Of a stretch of 61,082 nt of DNA, positions 49,548 to 59,553 are shown in pieces. The notes beneath the pieces are model-generated. The model saw nothing but the letters and a program-made list of their open reading frames with translations. It made no database searches and had not been told where the DNA came from. This DNA is from Micavibrio sp. GTDB lineage: Bacteria; Pseudomonadota; Alphaproteobacteria; Micavibrionales; Micavibrionaceae. Numbering within the stretch: the stretch's first letter is position 1; each line of letters opens with the position of its first letter. The stretch lies in assembly GCA_026989265.1 (NCBI GenBank), contig JALSJP010000019.1:1-61082 (forward strand). The letters are read 5' to 3'. The position numbers were made by a program, and so were the translations under genes.

Positions 49548-51476
49548 ATGTGCGGAATTACTGGTCTTTATAGCTTTGATCCTCGCCCTGATAGCAATGC
49601 CTTGCAGGCAAATATTACGGCGATGAATGACGCTATTTTTACTCGGGGGTCTGATAGCTCTGGCATTTGGCTGGATAATGAGCTTCCTCTTGCATTTGGT
49701 CATCGCAGATTATCTATTTTGGATTTATCCCCCGCAGGGCATCAGCCAATGAAATCCAGATCTGGTCGTTATGTGATTACCTATAATGGTGAGATTTATA
49801 ACTTTAGGGAACTCCGCCAAGATCTAGAGCATGATTTCCAAGGAGGTAGCGATACAGAAGTTTTATTAGCCGCCATTGAGGCTTGGGGCATTAAAAAGAC
49901 ATTGGATAAAATCAATGGAATGTTTGCTTTTGCGCTTTGGGATCATAAAAATAACTCTCTTTATATAGCGCGCGATGCTATGGGTAAAAAGCCGCTATAT
50001 ATTGGCTGGGCAGGAAGCAGCCTTGTGTTCGGCTCAGAGCTAAAAGCCATTCATGCTCACCCCGATTTTAATCCTGATATTGATCGTGACAGCCTATGCT
50101 CTTATATGCGCTTTGGCTATGTCCCCGCTCCTATGTGTATCTACAAACAAGTATGGCAACTGCCTGCGGGGGGTATGATGGCAATTGATATGTCTATGCT
50201 GCGCGCTGGTCAGGATTTAAAGCCATTAATGGAAAGCCATTACTCTCATAAAGGCGCACTTATAAAAGCGCGTGAAAACCAGATTACACATGATAATGTT
50301 ATAGGAGAGTTTGAGGGGCTATTATCAACTTGTGTTAATGATCGCATGATATCAGATGTGCCGCTGGGAGCATTTTTATCGGGCGGAATAGATAGCTCTA
50401 TCATTGTGGCATTAATGCAAAAGCAAGCAAGCTCTCCTGTTAAGACTTATACTATAGGATTTGAAGATGCGGGATTTAACGAGGCTATCCACGCCAAAAA
50501 AGTTGCCGCTCATATTGGAACAGATCACCATGAGCTATATTTAAGCGCGAAAGATGCGCTTGATATTGTGCCTGATTTGCCGCAAATATATGATGAGCCA
50601 TTTGCCGATATGTCGGCTATACCTACCTATTTAGTATCAAAATTCGCACGGCAAAGCGTTACAGTTGCCTTGTCTGGTGATGGCGGTGATGAGATGCTCG
50701 GCGGATATAACCGCCACATATCCGCCCCTAAAGCTTGGAATATTGTAAATAATCATATCCCCGCGCCGTTGCGCTCTCCTTTTGCCAAGGTGATTAGGGC
50801 TGTGTCAACTTCATCATGGGATAAGATGCGCCCTAATCGCCCGCAATTTGGCTCTCACATGCATAAATTCGCTGAAATCATGGGCAAGCAATGCGAGGCA
50901 GACATATATATGAGCCTTGTTAGCAATTGGCAAAGCCCTAAAAACCTTGTGCGCGGCGGTCATGAAGAGCTTATCCCGCTTGTTGATCCTGATATGCAAA
51001 TTGAGGATTTAAGCTTTGCGGAAACCATGATGTATTGGGACACTATATCTTATCTTAATGGTGATATCTTAACCAAGGTTGATCGCGCTAGCATGGCGGT
51101 AAGCCTTGAGGCGCGCGCTCCGCTGCTTGACCTACGCATATATGAATATGTTTGGAGGCTTCCAATTGAATATAAAATCCGTGATGGAAAGGGCAAGTGG
51201 CTGCTTCGCCAAGTTTTGAAAAACCATGTGCCTGATGAGCTGTTTAATCGCCCGAAACAAGGCTTTAGCGTGCCAGTAGCAGATTGGCTACGCGGGGAGC
51301 TGCGCGAGTGGGCGGAAGATTTGCTAAATGAGAAAACATTAAAAGAGCAAGGCTTGCTTGATTATCGGCAAGTCAGGGAAATTTGGGCGCAGCATCAAAA
51401 AGGCAAAGGAAACCATGCGAATAAACTCTGGACGGTGCTAATGTTCCAAGCTTGGCATAAGAAATGGGTAGGGTAA
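49548..51476 (+). CDS. asnB: Asparagine synthase (glutamine-hydrolysing)
   Basis: 642 residues. The N-terminal class II glutaminase starts MCGITGLYS with catalytic Cys2; HRRLSILDLSPAGHQPM and YNGEIYNF follow. The synthetase domain has the ATP loop LSGGIDSSIIVALM and ALSGDGGDEMLGGYNRH. This longer type is frequent in surface-polysaccharide loci, and a GT4 glycosyltransferase follows after 7 nt. It could serve asparagine synthesis or amidate a sugar acid. Confidence 0.93.
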   Translation: MCGITGLYSFDPRPDSNALQANITAMNDAIFTRGSDSSGIWLDNELPLAFGHRRLSILDLSPAGHQPMKSRSGRYVITYNGEIYNFRELRQDLEHDFQGGSDTEVLLAAIEAWGIKKTLDKINGMFAFALWDHKNNSLYIARDAMGKKPLYIGWAGSSLVFGSELKAIHAHPDFNPDIDRDSLCSYMRFGYVPAPMCIYKQVWQLPAGGMMAIDMSMLRAGQDLKPLMESHYSHKGALIKARENQITHDNVIGEFEGLLSTCVNDRMISDVPLGAFLSGGIDSSIIVALMQKQASSPVKTYTIGFEDAGFNEAIHAKKVAAHIGTDHHELYLSAKDALDIVPDLPQIYDEPFADMSAIPTYLVSKFARQSVTVALSGDGGDEMLGGYNRHISAPKAWNIVNNHIPAPLRSPFAKVIRAVSTSSWDKMRPNRPQFGSHMHKFAEIMGKQCEADIYMSLVSNWQSPKNLVRGGHEELIPLVDPDMQIEDLSFAETMMYWDTISYLNGDILTKVDRASMAVSLEARAPLLDLRIYEYVWRLPIEYKIRDGKGKWLLRQVLKNHVPDELFNRPKQGFSVPVADWLRGELREWAEDLLNEKTLKEQGLLDYRQVREIWAQHQKGKGNHANKLWTVLMFQAWHKKWVG

Positions 51477-51483
51477 GCTGAAA

Positions 51484-52584
51484 ATGAAAATACTATATAT
51501 ATTCGATGCAAGTGACTGGGAAAGCCGTATGGAGGTTGCTAACAAGGCAAAGAGCAACGGTCATGACGTTGTTATCGGGCTTATTAATGGTGATAAAAGC
51601 TCGAATGAGTTTAGGGTTATTCCATTAAATAGCAGTAAAAATAATATAGGCATATTATCATCACTAAAGCTGGTTAAGGATATAAATACACTGATTATCC
51701 GTGAAAAGCCCGATATTTTGCACGCAGTAACCTTGAAATATGGATTTATGAGCGGTATAGCTGCATTTCCATTCAAAAACATGCATAAAATCTATACATT
51801 GGCGGGGCTTGGGTATTTATTTCGCGGAGGCGGGGTTAAATCCACGATTTTAAGAGCTATTTTAAGGATTCCTTTGACTATTATCTTAAGGCGCAAAAAT
51901 ACTACGCTTATATTTCAAAACCAAGATGATCTTGATTTAATGGTTAAGCTCAAATATGCGAGCCGTGAAAACTCCGTACTAATCAAAGGATCGGGCGTTT
52001 ATCTCGATAAATTTACTCCTATCCCTAGCGATAATAATAGCAACCCTATAATTTTAATGCCAACCCGCCTTGTTCATGAAAAGGGTATATCTGTATTTAT
52101 AGAGGCAGCGCGGATTTTGAAAAACCGTGGGGTTAATGCTCGTTTCCAAATTGCAGGAGGCGAGACAAAGCATAACCCGCGCGCTATATCTGCGGATGAG
52201 ATGAGGGAAATGACCAGCGGCGGCTCGGCTACGTGGCTAGGGCGAGTGGATGACATGCCAGATTTATTATCCAAAGCCACGCTCATTGTCTATCCATCAT
52301 ATTACGGTGAGGGCATTCCGCGCGTGCTTTTGGAAGCTTGCGCCGCGGGCAGGGCGATTGTTACAACCAATCATGCAGGTTGCCGCGAGGCGGTAGAGCA
52401 TGGACGCAATGGCTTACTTGTACCTGTGAAAAATGCTAACGCTACCGCTGATGCTATCTATGAATTGCTCAACAACCTTAGTAAGCGCAAAGCCATGGAG
52501 ATTGAAAGCCGCAAACTCGCCGAAGAAGAATTTGATATTTATATAATTGCAGAAAAAACAACAAAGCTGTATGATACAGACTAA
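51484..52584 (+). CDS. GT4-family glycosyltransferase
   Basis: 366 residues, two Rossmann domains. The C-terminal half has LMPTRLVHEKGISVFIEAA, SATWLGRVDDMPDLLSKATL and the donor-binding EGIPRVLLEACAAGRAIVTT with GCREAVEHGRNGLLVP. N-terminal domain is also glycosyltransferase-like (LHAVTLKYGFMSG). Acts at the inner-membrane face on a lipid- or LPS-linked glycan; sugar unknown. Co-directional with asnB. Confidence 0.92.
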   Translation: MKILYIFDASDWESRMEVANKAKSNGHDVVIGLINGDKSSNEFRVIPLNSSKNNIGILSSLKLVKDINTLIIREKPDILHAVTLKYGFMSGIAAFPFKNMHKIYTLAGLGYLFRGGGVKSTILRAILRIPLTIILRRKNTTLIFQNQDDLDLMVKLKYASRENSVLIKGSGVYLDKFTPIPSDNNSNPIILMPTRLVHEKGISVFIEAARILKNRGVNARFQIAGGETKHNPRAISADEMREMTSGGSATWLGRVDDMPDLLSKATLIVYPSYYGEGIPRVLLEACAAGRAIVTTNHAGCREAVEHGRNGLLVPVKNANATADAIYELLNNLSKRKAMEIESRKLAEEEFDIYIIAEKTTKLYDTD

Positions 52585-52602
52585 CCCTTAAGGAAATATA
52601 TC

Positions 52603-53187
52603 GTGGCAAGTACAAAGCAAAACCATTATTTAGCAGGGAAATTATTACTAGCTATGCCGAGCATTGGTGATCCGCGCTTTCATAGAGCTGTGATTTTCAT
52701 CTGCGCTCATGATGAGGAGGGCGCAATGGGGCTGGTTATTAACCAAAAAAATCCTGATATTGAATTTAGTGAATTAGTTGGGCAGTTAAAATTTGAATCC
52801 GATATAAAAATCAATTTTGATGAGCTTAACCTGCCTGTTATGTGCGGCGGGCCTGCGGAATCTGCTCGCGGCTTTATGCTGCACTCTAATGACTTTATCC
52901 GTGATGAGACCATGAAAGTTGATGATATATACGGGGTTACAGGAACTGTTGAGGCATTGAAAGAGGTTGCTCTTGGCGCAGGACCAAAGGATATTATTTT
53001 TGCTTTGGGTTATGCGGGATGGACTTCAGGGCAGCTTGAAGAGGAAATACAGCAAAGCGCGTGGCTTGTAGTTGATCCAGATCATGAGCTTGTTTTTGCA
53101 GGCGATCACGAGGATAAATGGATTCGCGCTATTAATAAGCTTGGCATTGATCCTGCTATGTTATCTAGTTTGTCTGGTAGTGCTTAA
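52603..53187 (+). CDS. YqgE/AlgH family protein
   Basis: 194 residues, starting at GTG 52603 with AAGGAA upstream. Motifs: LAGKLLLAMPSIGDPRFHRAV, FICAHDEEGAMGLVINQ, VMCGGPAESARGFMLHS and FALGYAGWTSGQLEEEI. Family function is unsettled. It follows the GT4 gene by 18 nt and converges with ilvA. Confidence 0.94.
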   Translation: MASTKQNHYLAGKLLLAMPSIGDPRFHRAVIFICAHDEEGAMGLVINQKNPDIEFSELVGQLKFESDIKINFDELNLPVMCGGPAESARGFMLHSNDFIRDETMKVDDIYGVTGTVEALKEVALGAGPKDIIFALGYAGWTSGQLEEEIQQSAWLVVDPDHELVFAGDHEDKWIRAINKLGIDPAMLSSLSGSA

Positions 53188-53189
53188 AT

Positions 53190-54401
53190 TTAAATAGCCC
53201 TTACTGCATTCACGCAAAACCCTGCATTTCCCAGTATAGAGATAATTTCACTTACATGCTGCTTATCGCGAGCCTCTATAACAACATCAAGCTCTGCTTG
53301 CTTAAGAGACACTGTTTGCATCATGCGTTGGTGAATAACTTCGATAACATTAGCGCCGCTTTCACCGATGATGCGTGATATATCCGAAAGTTGCCCTGGT
53401 GTATCGTCAATTTCAAAGCGTAAGCGCGTTATGCGTCCATCTCTAACAAGTCCGCGCATTATTAATGTTGAAAGTGTGCGCGAGTCTATATTGCCGCCGC
53501 TAACGACCATCCCCACTTTTTTGCCTTTTAGCAAATCTTTGTTTTTCTTTATCACGGCAAGGGCTGCTCCCGCTGCGCCTTCTACTACTAGTTTTTCATC
53601 ACTTATTAAATCAAATATTGCCTCTTCTATTTCTGTTTCTGTGGCAGAAAAAATATGATCTACTAATTTATCTATGATTTTAATATTTGCTTTTGATGGT
53701 TCTTTTACCGCGATGCCTTCCGCCAAAGTTGGTTTGCCGCCAGTAAATTCACGATTTTCGCGCGAAGCGAGTACAGCGTCAAAATGCTCTGCTTGTGCGC
53801 CTATTACCATTATATCTGGATTTATTCCCTTAACCGCAGTAGCAACGCCAGCAATAAGCCCGCCGCCGCCAATAGGAACAACAAGCACATCAAGGTCTGG
53901 AATTTGCTCCATAATCTCAAGCCCTAACGTGCCTTGCCCTGTGGCAACAGCCATATCGTCAAATGGGTGAATAAAGGTAAGGTTGCGCTCTTTTGCAAGG
54001 CGCATAGTCTCGTCAACTGATGCGTCAAAATTATCTCCATATAAAACAACATCAGCCCCGAAATCCTTTGTGCGTTTAATTTTATTAAATGGAGTGCCGT
54101 TAGGCATAACGATTGTAGAGGCTATGCCAAGACGCGAAGCGTTATATGCTACTCCTTGCGCATGATTTCCCGCACTACATGCAATCACGCCACATTTACG
54201 TTGCTCTTCATTCAAGGATAAAAGCTTATTAAGTGCGCCGCGCGCTTTAAAGGCATTGGTATGTTGCAAATTTTCAAGTTTTAAATACAGATCAATGCCT
54301 AAATTTAAAGATAAGCGCGAGGCTTTTACTGTTGGCGTTTCAATTATCGAGTCTTTAATTCTCGCATGCGCAGTTAATACATCATCAAATGTAAGGCTCA
54401 T
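53190..54401 (-). CDS. ilvA: Threonine ammonia-lyase (short form with ACT domain)
   Basis: 403-residue PLP enzyme deaminating threonine to 2-oxobutanoate. PLP-Lys in NAFKARGALNKL, SAGNHAQGVAYNASRLG and the phosphate loop PIGGGGLIAGVATAV. From about residue 325 a single ACT domain (RFEIDDTPGQLSDISRIIGE) replaces the two regulatory domains of long IlvA. Probably isoleucine synthesis; a catabolic role is possible. Confidence 0.93.
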   Translation of the reverse strand: MSLTFDDVLTAHARIKDSIIETPTVKASRLSLNLGIDLYLKLENLQHTNAFKARGALNKLLSLNEEQRKCGVIACSAGNHAQGVAYNASRLGIASTIVMPNGTPFNKIKRTKDFGADVVLYGDNFDASVDETMRLAKERNLTFIHPFDDMAVATGQGTLGLEIMEQIPDLDVLVVPIGGGGLIAGVATAVKGINPDIMVIGAQAEHFDAVLASRENREFTGGKPTLAEGIAVKEPSKANIKIIDKLVDHIFSATETEIEEAIFDLISDEKLVVEGAAGAALAVIKKNKDLLKGKKVGMVVSGGNIDSRTLSTLIMRGLVRDGRITRLRFEIDDTPGQLSDISRIIGESGANVIEVIHQRMMQTVSLKQAELDVVIEARDKQHVSEIISILGNAGFCVNAVRAI

Positions 54402-54437
54402 TGCTTTAATATCCTTATTTATATGTTGAGGTTGCTA

Positions 54438-54824
54438 TTAATTCTCTTTATCTAATGGAATCCAAAATGGCTTTTCGCTCTGTGGCTTTGGTATTTCCAT
54501 GTTACATCTATCATAAATTTCTTCCATTTCCTTAAATTTATCTGATTCAAAGAAAACTGTCGCAATTTCCATTTCTTCACTAAATTTTATAGCAGTTTTT
54601 TTGGTTTTAACATCTAAAGCCGTAGCTTCTATAGCTTTATATTCCTCAATTTTAATTTTTGCTTTGCGGTCAAAACGTTTAATTTTGCGCAAATCATCCC
54701 TGCTGCATTTTCTTTCATAGTCTTGCTCTCCCCATTCAGGTGGATCGCTTTTCTTGGCCGTATAGTCAATAGCAAGTGCAGAATTTGGTAGTATTAATAA
54801 TAAAATGAGCAAATATTTATACAT
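54438..54824 (-). CDS. Exported small protein, unknown
   Basis: 128 residues from ATG 54824 with a signal peptide (about 1-18, ending NSALA-I); the longer upstream frame has no support. Mature part is charged, with Cys in KCSRDDLRKI and RCNMEIPKP that could form one disulphide. No family recognised. Confidence 0.6.
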   Translation of the reverse strand: MYKYLLILLLILPNSALAIDYTAKKSDPPEWGEQDYERKCSRDDLRKIKRFDRKAKIKIEEYKAIEATALDVKTKKTAIKFSEEMEIATVFFESDKFKEMEEIYDRCNMEIPKPQSEKPFWIPLDKEN

Positions 54825-55087
54825 TTTCGTATGACTTTCGCGTTTTATACATAAAAAACATCTGGTGATATAATAAAAATGGAAAAAACCAGTAATATTT
54901 GATAGATTATACATGTGATGGCTTTAAATTCAATTTTATTGATATTTAAATTTTGCAATTCGATAAGATTTGTAGCTAAGCCTTTAGCATCCATCACTCC
55001 TTTAAATAATCGCTCTGATTATCTAAAACCCTCCACCACTTCCAATAGTTTATTACACTTAACTCTAACCGCAGAGGACATGTATCT

Positions 55088-55840
55088 ATGGCTAAAAAAT
55101 CTCGTAAATCAAGAAATGTTTCTTACTCCAATAAAGAAAATATAGTTCATCCGCAATCATTCAAAAATGATGGCTGGCATCCGCTAAGTGAAGAAATCGA
55201 CGGGCGCAGGGATCAAAAATATGTGAAAAATATTAAGCCGCGCTCTGAAGGGCAAGCGACATTAATACAAGCGATTAAGGATTACAGCCTAACACTTGCC
55301 GTTGGGCCTGCTGGAACTGGCAAGACATATTTGGCTATTGCCGCAGCAGTTGAGGCTCTTGAAAAAGGCGAGGTGGAGCGTATAGTATTATCCCGCCCCG
55401 CAATGGAAGCAGGCGAGTCCCTTGGCTTCTTACCAGGTGATATGCAAGAGAAAATGGCGCCATATCTTCGCCCTTTATATGATTCGCTAGGGGATCGTTT
55501 GGGCGGCAAAAAAGTGAAAAGCCTTCTTGATGATGGGAGCATTGAAATTGCGCCAATAGGATTTATGCGCGGACGTACGCTCAATAATTCATTTGTGGTT
55601 ATTGATGAGGCGCAAAACTGTACTTATGGTCAATTAAAGATGATATTATCAAGGCTTGGCTGGCATTCGACCATGGTTGTTACGGGCGATCCTGCTCAAT
55701 CAGATTTGCTTGATGGTATTTCAGGACTTAGTCAGGTTAGTGAAAAGTTAGAGCTGCTTGATAATGTCGCTGTTTGTAATTTGGGCAGTAGCGATATTGT
55801 CCGCCACCCCCTTGTTGCTGAAATGCTGGGTGTATTGTAG
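55088..55840 (+). CDS. PhoH-like ATPase
   Basis: 250 residues. P-loop AVGPAGTGKTYLAIAAAVEAL, RIVLSRPAMEAGESLGFLPGD and Walker B FVVIDEAQNCT, with VVTGDPAQSDL. The short form lacks PIN or KH domains and resembles the separate PhoH-like group. AGAGGA precedes the ATG. RNA-related activity is suspected for the family. No ybeY or ybeX neighbour here. Confidence 0.93.
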   Translation: MAKKSRKSRNVSYSNKENIVHPQSFKNDGWHPLSEEIDGRRDQKYVKNIKPRSEGQATLIQAIKDYSLTLAVGPAGTGKTYLAIAAAVEALEKGEVERIVLSRPAMEAGESLGFLPGDMQEKMAPYLRPLYDSLGDRLGGKKVKSLLDDGSIEIAPIGFMRGRTLNNSFVVIDEAQNCTYGQLKMILSRLGWHSTMVVTGDPAQSDLLDGISGLSQVSEKLELLDNVAVCNLGSSDIVRHPLVAEMLGVL

Positions 55841-55996
55841 CTAAAGGGGTTTTACCACGAAGTGCTGCGTAGAAGTGAAAGCTGGGATATAGTGATATAA
55901 TAGCAAAGGCTCTGAATAGCCCCTAGATTTATAGACGCCGTGCAATTACAAAATGAAGCAATAAGGTTTAAAAAGCACTATATAATTTATGTTCGC

Positions 55997-56734
55997 CTAA
56001 ATCATAGCCATGCCGCCATTTACATGGATGGTTTGCCCCGTTACATATCCAGATTCCAAGCTAGCAAGATAGCTAGCGGCGGCGGCGATATCCTCGCTTG
56101 CTCCCATTTTTTTAGCGGGGATATTAGCATTTATCGCAGCTTTTTGATCATCTGTTAGCGCGTCTGTCATAGCTGTCGCGATAAAACCTGGTGCGATGCA
56201 ATTAACGGTAATTCCGCGACTTGCGATTTCTGCTGCCATGGATTTTGACCAGCCGATCATGCCTGCTTTTGATGCAACATAGTTACATTGCCCCGCATTT
56301 CCAGTAACGCCAACAACCGAAGATATGTTGATTATGCGCCCAAAGCGACGCTTCATCATGCCGCGCTGCACTGCTTGGGCTAGTTTGAACGGAGCGGTTA
56401 GGTTGACATTCAGCACATCTTGCCAATCACTATCACTCATGCGCATAGAAAGCCCATCACGCGTAAGCCCCGCATTATTCACAAGAATGTCAATTTGCCC
56501 CATGGCAGAATCCGCGCGTTTAACAAGGTCTTTAATGGCTTCATCACTTGATAAATCCGCGCAAAGCACATGAACATTGCTTTTAAGCTCTGCTGCTAAT
56601 GCATTTAATTTTTCCTCATTGCGCCCTGATATTGCGATTACCGCCCCTTGAGAATGCAAAGCCCGAGCAATAGCCCCGCCAATTCCACCAGTTGCGCCAG
56701 TTATAAGTGCTGTTTTTCCTGTTAAATCGAACAT
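55997..56734 (-). CDS. fabG: 3-oxoacyl-[acyl-carrier-protein] reductase
   Basis: 245-residue short-chain dehydrogenase of fatty-acid elongation. NADP loop LITGATGGIGGAIARALHSQG, NNAGLTRDGL, catalytic Ser-Tyr-Lys in INISSVVGVTG and CNYVASKAG, and the C-terminal GYVTGQTIHVNGGMAMI typical of FabG. Stand-alone; no fabD or acpP next to it. Confidence 0.94.
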   Translation of the reverse strand: MFDLTGKTALITGATGGIGGAIARALHSQGAVIAISGRNEEKLNALAAELKSNVHVLCADLSSDEAIKDLVKRADSAMGQIDILVNNAGLTRDGLSMRMSDSDWQDVLNVNLTAPFKLAQAVQRGMMKRRFGRIINISSVVGVTGNAGQCNYVASKAGMIGWSKSMAAEIASRGITVNCIAPGFIATAMTDALTDDQKAAINANIPAKKMGASEDIAAAASYLASLESGYVTGQTIHVNGGMAMI

Positions 56735-56850
56735 ATTTTATTAACCTTTTTAATATATATTTTAACTATGGTTTTTAAACATTATAAATAGACTTGTAAA
56801 GTAGATAGGAATTAAGTACAAAAAATCATTAGGAAGGCTGTAAGGCGAAT

Positions 56851-57411
56851 ATGACTGCGTTTTGTATAAGAGGGCAATTTTCTAGGGCTGCATCGCAAAG
56901 CTCAAACCATCATGGCGGCCCTGTCATAAAAATGCAAGAAGCCATTTTCCATCAAATATTAGAGCCAATCCACCAAACTATGATTAACGATCCGGTTTAT
57001 GCTGATATTGAAATAAACATAAACAAGCAAGTCAAAGAGCTTCGTCAAATATGTAGCGAAGTGCAAACAAGTCATGAAACAGATGATTATATCCTCAAAT
57101 TAGGGCGTAATGAGCTTTTAAATATCTTGCAAAATGTTTTAGAAAATACAAAAAATGCATCAGGCGGCGCTATTGCTATGGAAGGTAATGACCTTATTGC
57201 ATTATCAAATTTAACCGATATCATTCGCGGCGATGCAAAGATTTATCGTGAGTTTATGAAAGCGCCATTAATAGCCGAGGCGCTTAACCAAGTTGCAGAT
57301 AATATTGATGAAGCCCAATCAAGGCTTTGGAAGCCCGGTATTAGGCGTGATTACAGCTATATTCCAAGCATTCACGGTAATCCGCTAGAAATCAGTGAAC
57401 GTTCAAAATGA
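56851..57411 (+). CDS. Unknown 186-residue helical protein
   Basis: Soluble, no signal peptide. ATG 56851 has AAGGCG upstream; a Met at residue 28 is an alternative start. Helical throughout (INKQVKELRQICSEVQ; NELLNILQNVLENTKNASG), with a C-terminal RLWKPGIRRDYSYIPSIHG. I do not recognise it. It lies between fabG (divergent) and radA (174 bp downstream). Confidence 0.6.
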   Translation: MTAFCIRGQFSRAASQSSNHHGGPVIKMQEAIFHQILEPIHQTMINDPVYADIEININKQVKELRQICSEVQTSHETDDYILKLGRNELLNILQNVLENTKNASGGAIAMEGNDLIALSNLTDIIRGDAKIYREFMKAPLIAEALNQVADNIDEAQSRLWKPGIRRDYSYIPSIHGNPLEISERSK

Positions 57412-57498
57412 AAATTATAGTTGCTTGATAACTTAAATATCCCTTTAAATATATCACTCGCTAATTTACTATCCCATACAAGTAGTCGTTCCAATTTG

Positions 57499-57567
57499 TT
57501 TTTGTACTAGGCATGAGGATCGTAAGCGTATTCTTATACGGTATCAATGAATAACAACGTACAAAAA
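57499..57567 (+). repeat. Palindromic leader element, copy 2 (upstream of radA)
   Basis: Outer arms TTTTTGTAC (57499-57507) and GTACAAAAA (57559-57567) are a perfect 9-bp inverted repeat. CGTAT/ATACG (57527-57540) form a central hairpin with a 4-nt loop. Shares plan and ACTAGGC with the copy upstream of alaS; ends 18 nt before the radA ATG. Confidence 0.65.
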
Positions 57568-57585
57568 TTAAGTGGGATTACGAAT

Positions 57586-58971
57586 ATGGCTAAAGCTCAG
57601 AAATCATATATATGCCAATCTTGCGGAGCGGTTACTTCGCGTTGGGCGGGTAAATGCGAGTCCTGCAATGAGTGGAACACCATTCAAGAAGAGCAAACCG
57701 AAGGCTCTGTCCCCAAGGGGCTTGGCGGTAAGCAAAAGGGCAATATCATTGATTTTGTCGATCTTAAGCATGACACAAGCAAGATATATCCGCGCCTTCA
57801 AACTAGGATTGCAGAATTTGACCGCGTTACTGGCGGCGGACTTGTACCGGGTTCTGCGATATTAATTGGCGGTGACCCTGGCATTGGTAAATCAACGCTG
57901 CTATTGCAAGCTGTATGTGCGCTGAATGCTAATAATGTGTCTTGCGTTTATATCTCGGGCGAGGAATCCACCGATCAAATACGTATGCGCGCTAATCGGC
58001 TTGGGCTAGGGGATAGCTCGGTTAAGCTTGCAAGCGCAACTAACGTACGGGACATTTTAGCGTCCGTAAAATCCGCGCCGAAAAGCGTACAGCTACTAGT
58101 TATCGATTCTATTCAAACCATGTATATTGATTCAATTGACAGTGCACCTGGTACGGTAACTCAGGTACGCAGCTCTGCTCAAGAAATTATACGTATGGCA
58201 AAAAACCGTAATATATCGGTAATTTTTGTCGGGCATGTTACTAAAGACGGCACAATTGCAGGCCCAAGGGTTTTGGAGCATTTGGTGGATACAGTTATGT
58301 ATTTCGAAGGCGATAGAAGCCACCATTTCAGGATATTGCGAGCAGTTAAAAACCGCTTTGGCCCTACTGATGAAATTGGCGTGTTCGAGATGGCGGAGCA
58401 AGGCTTAATCGAGGTTAAAAACCCATCTGCTTTGTTCCTATCACAGCGCCATGAAGGCGTAGCGGGAAGCGCAGTCCTCGCCGCTCTTGAGGGTACGCGC
58501 CCGCTATTAGTGGAGGTGCAAGCTCTTGTCGCGCCCTCATCATTAGGTACGCCGCGAAGGGCAGTGCTTGGGTGGGATCATAACCGCCTTGCTATGATCG
58601 TCGCGGTTTTAGAGACAAGATGTTCAATATCGCTATCTTCACATGATATATTTTTAAATATAGCAGGGGGCATACGCATTAACGAACCCGCCGCAGATCT
58701 AGCCGTTGCCGCCGCCCTTATCAGTGCAATTAGTAACGTTGCCCTGCCAAGTGATATGGTGTTTTTCGGTGAAATCGGGCTAGCAGGGGAGGTTCGCCAA
58801 GTCTCACAGCCAGAATTACGCCTCAAGGAATCATCTAAGCTCGGCTTTGAACGCGCCACAATCCCGCAGTTAAATAAAAAAGCTGCAAAGAAAAATAGCG
58901 CGATTATTGTAAAGGAAATAATACATATACGTGAATTATCAGAATCACTGGTTTCTATTGCGGCGCAATAA
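57586..58971 (+). CDS. radA: DNA repair protein RadA
   Basis: 461 residues from ATG 57586 (MAKAQKSYICQSCG), the family-typical start; an upstream ATG lies inside the palindromic leader. Zinc finger CQSC...CESC, Walker A GGDPGIGKSTLLLQAV, the RadA motif KNRFGPTDEIGVFEM, and a C-terminal Lon-like domain (RINEPAADLAVAAALISA). Branch-migration helicase in recombination. Overlaps the convergent Smr gene by 27 nt. Confidence 0.96.
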   Translation: MAKAQKSYICQSCGAVTSRWAGKCESCNEWNTIQEEQTEGSVPKGLGGKQKGNIIDFVDLKHDTSKIYPRLQTRIAEFDRVTGGGLVPGSAILIGGDPGIGKSTLLLQAVCALNANNVSCVYISGEESTDQIRMRANRLGLGDSSVKLASATNVRDILASVKSAPKSVQLLVIDSIQTMYIDSIDSAPGTVTQVRSSAQEIIRMAKNRNISVIFVGHVTKDGTIAGPRVLEHLVDTVMYFEGDRSHHFRILRAVKNRFGPTDEIGVFEMAEQGLIEVKNPSALFLSQRHEGVAGSAVLAALEGTRPLLVEVQALVAPSSLGTPRRAVLGWDHNRLAMIVAVLETRCSISLSSHDIFLNIAGGIRINEPAADLAVAAALISAISNVALPSDMVFFGEIGLAGEVRQVSQPELRLKESSKLGFERATIPQLNKKAAKKNSAIIVKEIIHIRELSESLVSIAAQ

Positions 58972-59505
58972 CACGTACAGCGCACCATCTCCGCCATGAT
59001 TAGAGCGAGCAGATTCGACCTTTAAAATATATCGCTCTAGCGGCGCATCTATAAGCCAATCAGGTGTTTTTTGCTTTAAAATGCCAGTACCTTTCCCTAG
59101 ACCTTGACGATCACGATCACCCTTTCCTGTAATAACAAGTACACATCGTTTTCCACTAGCATGGGCGCGTGGAATGAAGGAAAGCAACGCGTCATAGGCT
59201 TGATTTTGTGTCATTCCATGAAGATCAAGTCGAGCATCAATCTTCATTTGCCCGCGTTTAAGGCGCGTATGTGTTCTGTGATCCACTTCATTGCTTTTAG
59301 GGGTTTCATTGTTGCTGTACGTGTCTTTCGTTATGGCATTATATGTATGATTTTGTGGTTTAGTGTTTTTTGCTGTTGTTTGTTTTTTATAAATATTAAC
59401 TTCATGGCATTTTTCTAGTGGTAAAATATCTTTTACCACTTCTGTCCATAGATCATTGTCCGTTTCTTTTGCCACGCTATAGCCTTTTTTATCTTTATCG
59501 TTCAT
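58945..59505 (-). CDS. Smr-domain protein
   Basis: 186 residues. A polar linker of about 90 residues precedes the Smr domain with LDLHGMTQNQAYDALLSFI, LVITGKGDRDRQGLGKGTGI and SNHGGDGALYVLLRR. Smr domains are nucleases acting on nucleic acid structures or stalled-ribosome mRNA; this short type is common in alphaproteobacteria. The 3' end overlaps radA. Confidence 0.9.
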   Translation of the reverse strand: MNDKDKKGYSVAKETDNDLWTEVVKDILPLEKCHEVNIYKKQTTAKNTKPQNHTYNAITKDTYSNNETPKSNEVDHRTHTRLKRGQMKIDARLDLHGMTQNQAYDALLSFIPRAHASGKRCVLVITGKGDRDRQGLGKGTGILKQKTPDWLIDAPLERYILKVESARSNHGGDGALYVLLRRNRNQ

Positions 59506-59553
59506 GATGTTACTTACTGTAAATTAACATTAAATGTGTATTTTTAATATATT

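Noticed and set aside
55841-55996. Third copy of the palindromic leader element after the PhoH-like gene
   Set aside because: It has a small GGCT/AGCC hairpin and GATATAGTGATAT but lacks the outer arms, ACTAGGC and a downstream start codon.
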